DNA of 44,655 nucleotides. Source: Gemmatimonadota bacterium (GTDB lineage Bacteria > Gemmatimonadota > Gemmatimonadetes > Gemmatimonadales > GWC2-71-9). How positions within the stretch are numbered: the first letter of the stretch is position 1; the number at the start of each line of letters is the position of its first letter. The notes beneath the pieces are model-generated. The model was given only the letters and a program-made list of their open reading frames with translations. It was not told the origin of the DNA and made no database searches. The position numbers were made by a program, and so were the translations under genes. Below, piece by piece: positions 15,821 through 23,806 of this stretch. The stretch lies in assembly GCA_029862925.1 (NCBI GenBank), contig JAOTWJ010000010.1, positions 1 through 44,655 of the forward strand, given 5' to 3'.

Positions 15821-17254
15821 ATGACTGAGCGTCCACGACACATGAGCCCTGATGAGCTCCGGGCCGACGGGCAGGCCGTGCTCGAGTGGGTCGCCCGCTA
15901 CTGGGAACGGGTCCACGAGTTCCCCGTCCTCTCGCCCGCCCGCCCCGGCGACGTGCGGCGCGCTCTGCCGCCGACGCCGCCGGAAGTCGGCGAGTCGATT
16001 GCCACCATACTCGCCGACCTCGACGCGGTCATCGTGCCGGGCCTCACCCATTGGCAGTCGCCCAATTTCTTTGCCTACTTCCCCGCCAACGCTTCGGGAC
16101 CCGCCATCCTCGGGGATCTGGTGTCGGCCGGCCTGGGCGTGCAAGGGATGCTGTGGGCCACGAGCCCGGCGTGCACCGAGCTCGAGACGCACGTCCTCGA
16201 CTGGCTGGCGGACCTGCTCGCGCTGCCGCCTGCCTTCCGGTCCGACGCTGCGGGCGGCGGGGTCATTCAGGATACGGCGTCGAGTGCCACCCTGTGCGCC
16301 CTGCTCGCCGCGCGCGAGCGCGCCACGGACGGCGCGGCCAACGAGCGGGGGGTGGATCGTCCGCTCACGGTATACGCCTCGACCGAAGCGCACTCGCTGG
16401 TGGACAAGGCGGTGGGCATCGCCGGCCTCGGACGTCGCCAGCTGCGGCGCGTCCCCGTGGACGAGGTATTCGCCATGCGGCCCGAGGCGCTCGACGCGGC
16501 CATCGAGGAGGATCAAGCTGCCGGTCGCACGCCGTGCTGTGTGATCGCGACCGTGGGGACGACGTCGAGCACCGCGATCGATCCCGTCCGCGCCATCGGC
16601 GAGGTGTGCCGCCGGCGCGGCGTGTGGCTGCACGTGGACGCCGCCCTCGCCGGGAACGCGGCGGTGTGCCCGGAGTTCCGTCCGCTGCATGACGGGCTCG
16701 AACTCGCCGACAGTTACTGCGTGAATCCCCACAAATGGCTGCTCACGAACTTCGATTGCGACTGCTTCTACGTGGCGGATCGGTCGGCCTTGATCCGGGC
16801 GCTCAGCGTCCTGCCGGAGTACTTGCGCAACCGGGCAACCGAGAGCGGGGCGGTGCTTGACTACCGCGACTGGCAGGTCCCGCTGGGCCGCCGATTCCGG
16901 GCGCTGAAGCTCTGGTTCGTCATCCGGTGGTACGGCGCCGAGGGGCTACGACGCCACATCCGGCACCACGTGGCCCTCGCGCGCGAGTTCGCCGCGTGGG
17001 TCGAGGCCGAGCCCCGACTCGTGCGCGCGGCACCGTCGCCCCTCAACCTCGTGTGTTTCCGTCACCGGGCCGGTGACGGCGCCTCCCAGCACTTGCTCGA
17101 TGCCCTCAATGGCTCGGGTGCGGTCTACCTCACCCACACGCGGCTCGCCAACCGGCTTGTGCTGCGGATGGCGATCGGAGGGACGCTGACCGCGCGGACG
17201 CATGTGGAGGGCGCGTGGCGGCGGATGCAAGCGTGCCTCGACCGGATCGGATAG
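15821..17254 (+). CDS. Pyridoxal-phosphate-dependent amino acid decarboxylase (group II, aromatic type)
   Basis: ATG 15821 has a strong GGGAGGGAGG upstream. The 477-residue length is usual for aromatic-L-amino-acid decarboxylases. HWQSPNFFAYFPAN near residue 78 is the family's substrate-site segment. The PLP features are an A-H-S-x-x-D-K-A stretch (ring-stacking His), HVDAALAG (Asp to the pyridine nitrogen) and NPHKW (Schiff-base Lys). It would decarboxylate an aromatic amino acid (Tyr, Trp, Phe or Dopa) to the amine with CO2. Specificity cannot be read. A small methyltransferase follows 23 bp downstream, so amine N-methylation is a possible, unproven, next step. Confidence 0.9.
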   Translation: MTERPRHMSPDELRADGQAVLEWVARYWERVHEFPVLSPARPGDVRRALPPTPPEVGESIATILADLDAVIVPGLTHWQSPNFFAYFPANASGPAILGDLVSAGLGVQGMLWATSPACTELETHVLDWLADLLALPPAFRSDAAGGGVIQDTASSATLCALLAARERATDGAANERGVDRPLTVYASTEAHSLVDKAVGIAGLGRRQLRRVPVDEVFAMRPEALDAAIEEDQAAGRTPCCVIATVGTTSSTAIDPVRAIGEVCRRRGVWLHVDAALAGNAAVCPEFRPLHDGLELADSYCVNPHKWLLTNFDCDCFYVADRSALIRALSVLPEYLRNRATESGAVLDYRDWQVPLGRRFRALKLWFVIRWYGAEGLRRHIRHHVALAREFAAWVEAEPRLVRAAPSPLNLVCFRHRAGDGASQHLLDALNGSGAVYLTHTRLANRLVLRMAIGGTLTARTHVEGAWRRMQACLDRIG

Positions 17255-17277
17255 GCGAACCGCGGGCCGGGCGACGG

Positions 17278-17877
17278 ATGAGCCGCACCGACTGGGACGT
17301 TCGCTACGACACGCCGGAGTACGTGTACGGCACGACACCCAACGCGTTTCTCGCCGCCGTCGCGCCCCGCATGCCGCGCGGGCGGGTGCTGTCGCTCGGT
17401 GAGGGAGAGGGTCGGAACGGCGTCTTCCTGGCCGAACGGGGGCACACGGTCATCGCGGTGGACCGTTCCCGGGTCGGACTCCGGAAAGCGGGCCGATTGG
17501 CGCGAGCGCGGGGCGTGCGGCTGGCGGCCGTGGTCGCGGATCTTGCCGACTTCCCGGTCGCGGCCGAGGCGGTCGACGCCGTCGTGGCCATCTTCTGCCA
17601 CGTACCGGGAGCGCTCCGGGCCCGCGTGTACGCCGCCGCCGTTGCCGCCCTGCGGCCAGGCGGCGCGTTCGTGGTCGAAGCCTACACGCCCCGTCAGTTG
17701 GACTTCGGGACGGGCGGCCCCCCGGTCGCGGATCTCCTCGTGACCCTCGCCGATCTCGAGCGCGAGCTCGACGGGTTGACCTTCGAGATTGCGCGCGAGG
17801 TGGAACGCGACGTAGTGGAAGGGCGTCTGCACCGCGGTCGCAGCGCGGTCGTGCAACTCCTCGGGTTCCGACGGTGA
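17278..17877 (+). CDS. Class I SAM-dependent methyltransferase (TehB-like)
   Basis: ATG 17278 gives a 199-residue protein beginning SRTDWDVRYDTPEYVYGTTP, the N-terminal signature of the TehB/thiopurine-methyltransferase-like family; the frame open to 17215 overlaps the decarboxylase and is discarded. SAM motif I reads LSLGEGEGRNGVFLA, motif II has an acidic residue in IAVDRS, and ALRPGGAFVVEAY is the usual motif IV. Substrates of such proteins include small thiols, amines and metalloid oxyanions. The stop overlaps the sirtuin start (GTGA). Confidence 0.85.
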   Translation: MSRTDWDVRYDTPEYVYGTTPNAFLAAVAPRMPRGRVLSLGEGEGRNGVFLAERGHTVIAVDRSRVGLRKAGRLARARGVRLAAVVADLADFPVAAEAVDAVVAIFCHVPGALRARVYAAAVAALRPGGAFVVEAYTPRQLDFGTGGPPVADLLVTLADLERELDGLTFEIAREVERDVVEGRLHRGRSAVVQLLGFRR

Positions 17878-18650
17878 CCGGGCCCGCCGTGCGGCTGCCG
17901 CCCGAGGCGCGGGCCTTCGGTGAGCGCCTCCGCACCGCCCGGCACGTGGCCGTGCTCACGGGGGCCGGCGTGTCGGCCGAGAGCGGCATCCCGACGTTTC
18001 GGGAGGCCCTGACCGGTCTCTGGGCCCGCTACCGCCCCGAGGACCTCGCGACGCCGGCCGCGTTCGCTCGGCACCCCGAGATCGTCTGGCAGTGGTACGC
18101 GTGGCGCCGGGAGATCGTGCAGCGGGCTTCGCCGAATCCCGGCCACCGAGCGCTCGCGCGGCTGGAGCGGCTGGTGCCGCGGTTCACGCTGGTAACCCAG
18201 AACGTGGACGGGCTGCACCAGCGGGCCGGAAGCGCGCGGGTGTACGAGCTGCACGGAAACCTGCTGCGGACCCGGTGCTCGCAGGAGGGCGTCGTCGTCC
18301 CGCGGTGGGTCGAGGGGCCGGTGCCGCCGCGCTGCCCGCGGTGCGGCGCGCCACTCCGGCCGGACGTCGTGTGGTTTGGCGAGGTGCTGCCCGCGGACGC
18401 CCTGGAGGCGGCCTGGGCGGCCGCCGCCGCGTGCGACGTCTTTCTGTCAGTCGGGACGTCCAACCTCGTCGAGCCCGCCGCGTCCATTCCGTGGATCGCG
18501 GCCTCCCAGGGGGCGGCCGTGCTCATCGTCAACACGACCCCCGAAGGGCAGCGTTGCGGGCCTACCGTGCAGGTTCTCGTTGGGCGCGCGGGTGAGCTGC
18601 TGCCGGCACTGGTCGCCGCCGCCTGGCCCGAGACGGGAACGGCAGACTGA
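17874..18650 (+). CDS. cobB: Sirtuin NAD-dependent protein deacylase (CobB/SIRT5-like)
   Basis: The GTG start overlaps the methyltransferase stop. The 258-residue protein shows the Sir2 features GAGVSAESGIPTFR, TQNVDGLHQRAG (catalytic H region NVDGLH; ELHGN) and GTSNLVEPAA. Class III features are visible: a Y-x-x-R element in WQWYAWRRE, which in CobB and SIRT5 favours succinyl- or malonyl-lysine. The zinc site is incomplete: one Cys in RTRCSQ and two in CPRCG, so the fourth usual Cys is missing. It removes acyl groups from lysines using NAD+, making nicotinamide and O-acyl-ADP-ribose, and acts in the cytoplasm. It ends 18 bp from the convergent DsrE gene. Confidence 0.9.
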   Translation: MTGPAVRLPPEARAFGERLRTARHVAVLTGAGVSAESGIPTFREALTGLWARYRPEDLATPAAFARHPEIVWQWYAWRREIVQRASPNPGHRALARLERLVPRFTLVTQNVDGLHQRAGSARVYELHGNLLRTRCSQEGVVVPRWVEGPVPPRCPRCGAPLRPDVVWFGEVLPADALEAAWAAAAACDVFLSVGTSNLVEPAASIPWIAASQGAAVLIVNTTPEGQRCGPTVQVLVGRAGELLPALVAAAWPETGTAD

Positions 18651-18668
18651 AGGGCGCGCGGCCCTGAC

Positions 18669-19019
18669 TCAGAACGACAGCACGCGATCGGCCTGCTGCA
18701 TCCAGTCGGTGAGGACTTGGAGGGAGGTCTTCTGGATGCCCTCGACCAACTCGGGCTCCGCGATGCCGCGGGCCTCGAGACAGGTGCCGCACACGCCGAT
18801 CGTGCCCCCATAGGAAAGCACGAGGCGCAGAATGGACTCCACGTTGTAGTAGCCCTTTGGCACTTGCTGGCCGGCCTTGGCGCCCGATCCGGCATCGCCC
18901 ATGAGATACACCCACACCTGTTCGTCCTCCCGAGTCGCGAGCGAGGCGGCGAGCCGGAGCGCGTTATACGAACGCTCGTTCCCGTAGGGGGGATCGTTCA
19001 AGACGAACAGAGTCCGCAC
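18669..19019 (-). CDS. DsrE-family sulfur-relay/redox protein
   Basis: The 116-residue protein is a complete DsrE fold. It begins MRTLFVLNDPPYGNERSYNA, the family's strand-loop with conserved YG-x-E-R, and has GVCGTCLEARG near the middle, with the Cys pair of DsrE/TusD-like sulfur-transfer proteins. Members move persulfide sulfur or act as small membrane-linked accessory proteins. It is convergent to the sirtuin and has no co-transcribed partner downstream. Its role here is unknown; the island contains no Dsr or Tus genes. Confidence 0.85.
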   Translation of the reverse strand: MRTLFVLNDPPYGNERSYNALRLAASLATREDEQVWVYLMGDAGSGAKAGQQVPKGYYNVESILRLVLSYGGTIGVCGTCLEARGIAEPELVEGIQKTSLQVLTDWMQQADRVLSF

Positions 19020-19374
19020 CGGCGCACCTCGGAGTGGGTCGCACGCCTCGCGGCGGGCCCGTTTTGGGGCGCTATCGCCGGGGCTACCGCCACACGGTAG
19101 ACCGCCGGGCTTTAAGAAACAGTTAACGGGACATGAACCCGCGGCGCGCGGGGGACCCCCGCCTGCCTTCCCAAGTGTTTCACTTGCAATAGGCTACGTG
19201 CCTCTGGCGGGTGCGCCGGGACCCCGGCCACTTCCCTCCCGATCTGGGGCCGAACGCCCAGTTCGGCGGTGGGTTCGTGAACCCTTCTTTATAAAGGTCT
19301 TATGAACTTTTCGCCGCCCTGCCGGTAGTCTATATTCAGTCCTGAAACCCTCCACCGGGTGAGTGAGCCACTTT
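19020..19374. other. Structured intergenic region between dsrE and ccmE
   Basis: No gene is supported in these 355 bp. It is rich in short dyads: GCGGGGG-A-CCCCCGC (19148-19162), CAAGTG-TTT-CACTTG (19172-19186), GCCGAAC-5 nt-GTTCGGC (19249-19267), GGGTT-CGTG-AACCC (19271-19284) followed by TTCTTTAT, and the palindrome CTTTATAAAG (19286-19295). The last hairpin plus T-rich tail looks like a terminator before the ccm promoter. It separates divergent genes, so it must also contain the dsrE promoter, which I could not place. Confidence 0.5.
19308..19336 (+). promoter_or_regulatory. Candidate promoter for the ccm operon
   Basis: TATATT (19331-19336) is a good -10. TTTTCG 17 bp upstream (19308-19313) is a poor -35. 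The gap to the ccmE start is 38 bp. Confidence 0.45.
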
Positions 19375-19779
19375 ATGCGCGCTTCTACGAAGGTCATGCT
19401 GGCTGGTGTGCTCGTGGTTGGCACGGTCGGGTTCCTGATGGCTACGGGCATCAAGGAGACCGGCGTGTACTACGTGACGCCGTCCGAACTCGCGGCGAAG
19501 GTGTCCGCCGATGCGTCGTTCCACGACGTGGGCGTCAAAATGGGGGCGAAGGTGGTGCCCGGGACGATCCAGCGGGATGTCGCGACCCAGACGATCACGT
19601 TCGACGTGACCGATGGGCAGGCGACGTACCCGGTCGTCTATCGGGGCCTCGCGCCAGACACGTTCACCGACGATGTGGAAGTCGTCGTCGAGGGCCGGCT
19701 TCAGCCGGACGGCACGTTCCGCGCCACCACGCTTCTGGCCAAGTGCGGGTCCCGCTACGAGGCCGTGCCGGAAGCCTGA
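19375..19779 (+). CDS. ccmE: Cytochrome c maturation protein CcmE, Cys-type (CxxxY)
   Basis: Periplasmic heme chaperone of cytochrome c maturation system I: it takes heme from the CcmABCD module and passes it to the CcmF synthetase. From ATG 19375 the protein has 134 residues, with one N-terminal membrane anchor (MRASTKVMLAGVLVVGTVGF) and then the OB-fold with a conserved TPSEL and the PVVYRGLAPDTF segment. A GTG at 19363 is the alternative start. The covalent heme site, usually HxxxY, is CGSRY (Cys124, Tyr128). This CxxxY form is known from archaea and Desulfovibrio-like bacteria. It starts the ccmE-F-H run. Confidence 0.92.
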   Translation: MRASTKVMLAGVLVVGTVGFLMATGIKETGVYYVTPSELAAKVSADASFHDVGVKMGAKVVPGTIQRDVATQTITFDVTDGQATYPVVYRGLAPDTFTDDVEVVVEGRLQPDGTFRATTLLAKCGSRYEAVPEA

Positions 19780-19785
19780 TCGCCC

Positions 19786-21822
19786 ATGACCGTTCTCGGA
19801 CAACTCGCGCTGTGGCTGGCCCTGCTCCTTGGGGTATGGGGGGCGGTGGTCGGCTACTTGGGCGGGCGTCGCGGCGATCTCGCGCTGATCCAGAGCGCCC
19901 GCCGCACGTCCTACGCCCTGGCCGGCATCCTCACCGTCGCGGTCGTGGCGCTGCTGACGGCCCTCGTCAAGAATGACTTCAACGTCGCGTACGTCGCGAG
20001 CTACAGCAGCCGCAACCTGCCGCTCGCCTATAAGCTCTCGGCGCTGTACGGCGGCCAGTCGGGCAGTCTGCTGTTCTGGGCGTTCGTGCTCTCGCTGTTC
20101 GCGGCGGCGGCGCAGTGGCTGACGGCGCGGCGCTACGCGTATCTGCTGCCGTACGCGGCGGCGGTGACGTCCGTGGTGACGGCGTTCTTCGTGGCGGTCG
20201 CGCTATTCGCCGCCAACCCGTTCGAACGGCTGGACTTCATCCCGATGGACGGGCGGGGGCTCAATCCCCAGCTCCAGAATCCGGGGATGGTGATCCACCC
20301 GCCGATGCTCTACCTGGGGTACATCTCCATCACGATCCCGTTTGCGTTCGCCGTGGCGGCGCTGTTCACGCGACGGCTCGATGTCGGCTGGCTGCACGCG
20401 ATCCGTAAATGGACCCTGCTGTCCTGGGTCTTCCTGTCGGTCGGGATCACGCTGGGGATGTGGTGGGCGTACGTCGAGCTCGGCTGGGGCGGCTATTGGG
20501 CCTGGGACCCGGTGGAAAACGCGAGCTTTCTCCCGTGGCTCACGATGACCGCGTTCCTCCACTCGGTGATGATCCAGGAAAAGCGCGGCATGCTGAAGCG
20601 CTGGAACGTGATCCTGGTCGGCGTGAGCTTCGCGCTCTCGATTTTCGGCACGTTCATCACGCGCAGCGGCATCATCTCGAGCGTGCATTCGTTCACCCAG
20701 TCGAGCGTGGGCTACTTCTTCCTCGCCTTCCTGATCTCGGGTGGCCTGTTCATGGCGTGGCTCACCTGGTCGCGCTGGGAGCTGCTCCAGACCGAGGCGC
20801 GGCTCGAGAGCGCGGTGTCGCGCGAGGCGTCCTTCTTCTTCAACAACCTGCTCCTGGTGGGCATGGCGTTCTCGGTGCTCTGGGGCACGATGTTCCCGAT
20901 CATCTCGGAGCTCGTGCGCGGGACCCAGGTGACCGTGGGTCCGCCGTTCTTCAATCAGGTCAACATTCCCATCGGGCTCGCGCTCCTGGCGCTCACGGGC
21001 ATCGGTCCGCTGATCGCCTGGCGGCGGGCGAGCCCGCAGAACCTGCAGCGCCATTTTCTGGTGCCGGTCGCCCTGGCGGCCCTCGTGGCGCTGGGCCTGG
21101 TGGCGATCCGGCTGTCGGATTTCTACGCTGGCGTGGCGCTCACGCTCGCGGCGTTTGTCACCGGCACGATCGTGCAGGAATTCGTGCGCGGGACGGGCGC
21201 CCGGCATCGGTTGCACGGTGAGAACTACGCCCTGGCCTTTGCACGGCTCGTGGGGCGCAATCGGCGAAGGTACGGCGGCTACATCGTCCACCTCGGCATC
21301 GTGACGTATTTCGTCGCGTTCACCGGCCAGGCCTTCAACCAGAACCTGGAGGCCTCGCTCAAGCCCGGCGAGTCCGTGACGATGCGCTCGGCGTATGGTG
21401 ACGAGTACACGTTCACGCACGTCGGCGTGTCCCAGTACGAGGCCCTCAATCGGTTCGTGTCGGCCGCGAGCGTGGACGTGGCGCGCAACGGCCAGCGGGT
21501 GGGCGTGCTGACCAGCGAGAAACGCCAGCACGTGGATTCGTTCGGGCGCCCGAGCTTCGAGCCGTCGACCGAGGCGGCGATTCGGTCGACCCTGCGGGAA
21601 GACCTCTACGTGATCTACGCGGGGGCGGTCAACGGAACGGAAGAGGCCGTCTACCGGTTCACGATCAATCCGCTCGTCGCGTGGGTGTGGATCGGCGGGG
21701 CGATTCTGGTCTTCGGCGGCATGATCACCCTGTGGCCCGGCGGCGGCCCGTCGGAGCGCAGCATCCAACGCGGCATGGAGGGCTACCAGGCCAAGCTCCC
21801 CGCCGCCGGGGTGGGTGTGTGA
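19786..21822 (+). CDS. ccmF: Cytochrome c heme lyase/synthetase subunit CcmF
   Basis: CcmF takes heme from CcmE and, with CcmH, attaches it to the CxxCH Cys of apocytochromes. The 678-residue protein has many membrane helices and the tryptophan-rich heme-handling motif WGGYWAWDPVENASFLPW (from about residue 233), with His residues in the expected flanking positions (for example VIHPPMLYLGY). Length is typical. It begins 6 bp after ccmE and its stop overlaps the ccmH start by one base. Confidence 0.96.
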   Translation: MTVLGQLALWLALLLGVWGAVVGYLGGRRGDLALIQSARRTSYALAGILTVAVVALLTALVKNDFNVAYVASYSSRNLPLAYKLSALYGGQSGSLLFWAFVLSLFAAAAQWLTARRYAYLLPYAAAVTSVVTAFFVAVALFAANPFERLDFIPMDGRGLNPQLQNPGMVIHPPMLYLGYISITIPFAFAVAALFTRRLDVGWLHAIRKWTLLSWVFLSVGITLGMWWAYVELGWGGYWAWDPVENASFLPWLTMTAFLHSVMIQEKRGMLKRWNVILVGVSFALSIFGTFITRSGIISSVHSFTQSSVGYFFLAFLISGGLFMAWLTWSRWELLQTEARLESAVSREASFFFNNLLLVGMAFSVLWGTMFPIISELVRGTQVTVGPPFFNQVNIPIGLALLALTGIGPLIAWRRASPQNLQRHFLVPVALAALVALGLVAIRLSDFYAGVALTLAAFVTGTIVQEFVRGTGARHRLHGENYALAFARLVGRNRRRYGGYIVHLGIVTYFVAFTGQAFNQNLEASLKPGESVTMRSAYGDEYTFTHVGVSQYEALNRFVSAASVDVARNGQRVGVLTSEKRQHVDSFGRPSFEPSTEAAIRSTLREDLYVIYAGAVNGTEEAVYRFTINPLVAWVWIGGAILVFGGMITLWPGGGPSERSIQRGMEGYQAKLPAAGVGV

Positions 21823-22382
21823 TGACGGCGCCGATCGGCCGCCGGGCGTTCCTGTGGAGTGCCGTGGGCCTCGCCCCGGTCGCGGTGGTGGGAGCGGCGC
21901 AAGACACGTCCGTCGCGCCTCTGTGGCAGCCGGGCGCGGTCGGACGTCCGCGCGGGGCCATCACGAACTACGAAAACGACCCGTTCATCATCGACGTGGA
22001 ACGGCGGCTGCGCTGTACGTGCGGCTGCAACCTGGACATCTACACCTGCCGCACCACGGACTTCACGTGCACCTACTCGCCACAGCTGCATCGCGAAGTG
22101 ATCGGCCTGGTCGAGCAGGACAAGTCCGGCGAGGAGATCCTCGCGGCCTTCGTGGCGAAATACGGGGAAACGGCACTCATGGCGCCGCCCAAGCAGGGAT
22201 TCAACTGGGCCGGCTACCTCCTGCCGGGGATCGCCATCACGATCGTTGGCGTGATTCTCGCCTGGGTCCTGCTTCGGCGGGCGCGGCGGCCGGCGACGGC
22301 GGCCGCCGGGGCCGACGTGGCCGGACTCTCGGCGGAGGAACAGGCGCGACTGGGGGCGGCGTTGGACCGCCTGGAGAGCTGA
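21822..22382 (+). CDS. ccmH: Cytochrome c maturation thiol-reductant protein CcmH, variant motif
   Basis: ATG 21822 overlaps the last base of ccmF (TGATG). The 186-residue protein has an N-terminal Arg-Arg hydrophobic signal (RRAFLWSAVGL), a short three-helix thiol domain and a C-terminal membrane helix with a tail. CcmH normally has LRCxxCQ; here the motif is LRCTCGCN followed by further Cys in YTC and FTC, so at least five Cys cluster there. The typical role is reducing or presenting apocytochrome thiols for CcmF. The extra Cys and their spacing are a known non-proteobacterial form, but their roles are not settled. Confidence 0.88.
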   Translation: MTAPIGRRAFLWSAVGLAPVAVVGAAQDTSVAPLWQPGAVGRPRGAITNYENDPFIIDVERRLRCTCGCNLDIYTCRTTDFTCTYSPQLHREVIGLVEQDKSGEEILAAFVAKYGETALMAPPKQGFNWAGYLLPGIAITIVGVILAWVLLRRARRPATAAAGADVAGLSAEEQARLGAALDRLES

Positions 22383-22383
22383 T

Positions 22384-22830
22384 ATGATCGAACTGCTGGC
22401 GGGTGTGGCGGTGGCGGTGGCCGCGCTCGCGCTTGTGTTGGAACCGATCCTCCGGCGCGAGACGCACTGGGGGCCGCCCGGGGCCGGCGACGCCGACGAC
22501 GACTTCACGCCGCTCGACGAATCCGAATCGCCCAAAATCCGGGCGCTGCTCGCGCTCAAGGAGATCGAGTTCGATCGGGCCACCGGTAAGCTGTCCGACG
22601 AGGACTACGACCAGCTCAAGGCCGAGTACGCGCGGGCCGCGCTGGTGGCGATGGACGCCGAGCAGACTGTCAAGGACGGAGCCACGGCGGTGGCGGACGA
22701 TCCGGCCGAAGCGCTGATCCGCGCGGCGCGGGCGTCGCTGCGGGTGTGTTCGGCCTGCGGTCCCCGCCCGGAGGCCGAAGCGACGTTCTGCTCCGAATGC
22801 GGGCGTCGCCTTACGGCACCGGCCGCCTAA
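22384..22830 (+). CDS. CcmI-like cytochrome c maturation protein with C-terminal zinc ribbon
   Basis: The 148-residue protein has one N-terminal membrane helix, then a soluble segment ALLALKEIEFDRATGKLSDE that matches the CcmI/CycH N-terminal cytoplasmic coiled segment (R-A-L-x-x-L-x-E-x-x-D). The C-terminus carries CSAC and later CSEC, a four-Cys zinc-ribbon arrangement. The long TPR part of classical CcmI is absent. It is one base after ccmH and the last gene before a strong terminator, so it most likely belongs to the cytochrome maturation system as an assembly or regulatory part. That is inferred from place and the N-terminal match. Confidence 0.72.
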   Translation: MIELLAGVAVAVAALALVLEPILRRETHWGPPGAGDADDDFTPLDESESPKIRALLALKEIEFDRATGKLSDEDYDQLKAEYARAALVAMDAEQTVKDGATAVADDPAEALIRAARASLRVCSACGPRPEAEATFCSECGRRLTAPAA

Positions 22831-22854
22831 CGCACCGCGGGGTGTCCCAACGAT

Positions 22855-22889
22855 CGAGCCCCGCGCTCCCATCGGGAGCGCGGGGCTCG
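22855..22889. terminator. Strong bidirectional terminator hairpin
   Basis: A perfect 16-bp stem (22855-22870 with 22874-22889) has a 3-nt loop ATC. It lies between the convergent ends of the ccm operon and the lipoprotein gene. No T-run is present on either side. Confidence 0.8.
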
Positions 22890-22921
22890 CGGCGTCCGGA
22901 GTAGGGGGCGCCGCTCGGCCG

Positions 22922-23671
22922 CTAGTGACGCCGATGGGCGCGCCGGGCCGCGAGGTCGATCTCGAATTCCTCGCCGTTGACGGTCGCCGTCACGAACTGG
23001 GTGCCGTTGAAGGTGATGACCACCGTGCGCTCGCGGGTGATCGTGTCGCCGAGGCCGTTGACCACCACGACCGTCACCTGCCTGGTGATGGTGCCCTCGA
23101 GCGGCCAGCCGTCGGCGCTGCGCGGCACCGGGATGACGACGCCCGCGATCAGGGTCGAGGAAGTCATGTCGTAGGTTCGCGTCCCGCGCTCATCCGACTG
23201 CGCCACCCGGCTCACGTCGGAGTTCCCCTCACCGTCCCAGGTGCGGGAGGTTTCCTGGCCGAGCAGGCCGCTGACCCACAGGTCGCGGTGCCGGTTGATC
23301 TCGACCGTCATGGTCCCGCCGTCCCAGGTACGCGTGCGGCTGCCCTCGAGGTCGGCCACGATGTTCAGCTTGGCGGTCAGATCGGGGTCGTACGCCGCCT
23401 GCACCGCGTCGCTCTCGTCGTAGAACGTGACCGTGCGCGAATAGGAGATGCTTGCATCGAACGGGGGACCCGTCTGCGGGCCCATGATCTGATCGCCGCC
23501 GAGCGTCATGAGGATGAGGTCGTCGCCGGTTTGGTCGGCCACGAACGTCGCCACGTCGAGATTGACCTGCTCGTCGATCGTCGTGACCGCGCTGGGACTC
23601 TCGCTGCAGGCCGCAAAGGCCACCAGCATCGGGACCACGGCCAAGGCCGTACGTCGCGGAATAGTGCGCAT
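22922..23671 (-). CDS. Hypothetical lipoprotein
   Basis: The start is ATG 23671 with GGAGGAC ending 4 bases upstream; an ATG 21 bp further out lacks a site. The 249-residue protein begins MRTIPRRTALAVV, then a hydrophobic segment with a lipobox-like AFAAC, so it is probably a lipoprotein. The rest is polar, with repeated aromatic-Asp-Gly strands (TRTWDGGT and SRTWDGEG) and a Thr-rich C-terminal half, probably beta-rich. I recognise no family. It stands alone: the next gene on the same strand is 135 bp upstream and belongs to another operon. Confidence 0.7.
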   Translation of the reverse strand: MRTIPRRTALAVVPMLVAFAACSESPSAVTTIDEQVNLDVATFVADQTGDDLILMTLGGDQIMGPQTGPPFDASISYSRTVTFYDESDAVQAAYDPDLTAKLNIVADLEGSRTRTWDGGTMTVEINRHRDLWVSGLLGQETSRTWDGEGNSDVSRVAQSDERGTRTYDMTSSTLIAGVVIPVPRSADGWPLEGTITRQVTVVVVNGLGDTITRERTVVITFNGTQFVTATVNGEEFEIDLAARRAHRRH

Positions 23672-23806
23672 CGTTGTCCTCCATCCAGTCAAAGAAGGGC
23701 CGGGAGCGGCGTAGGCCGCCGTTCTCGACTTGGCTGACGATAGGTACCGGGGGATGTTAAGCGTGTGGCGGCGATTACGCGTGACGCGTGATGCGGATCA
23801 CACGGC
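23672..23806 (-). promoter_or_regulatory. Spacer between the ABC permease and the lipoprotein gene
   Basis: Both flanking genes are on the minus strand, so these 135 bp should end the ABC operon and start the lipoprotein gene. A short dyad (GTGAT-4 nt-ATCAC, 23788-23801) and a tandem CGCGTGA repeat next to the permease stop, and a GC-rich dyad near 23711-23724, are visible. No good -35/-10 pair was found. Confidence 0.3.
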
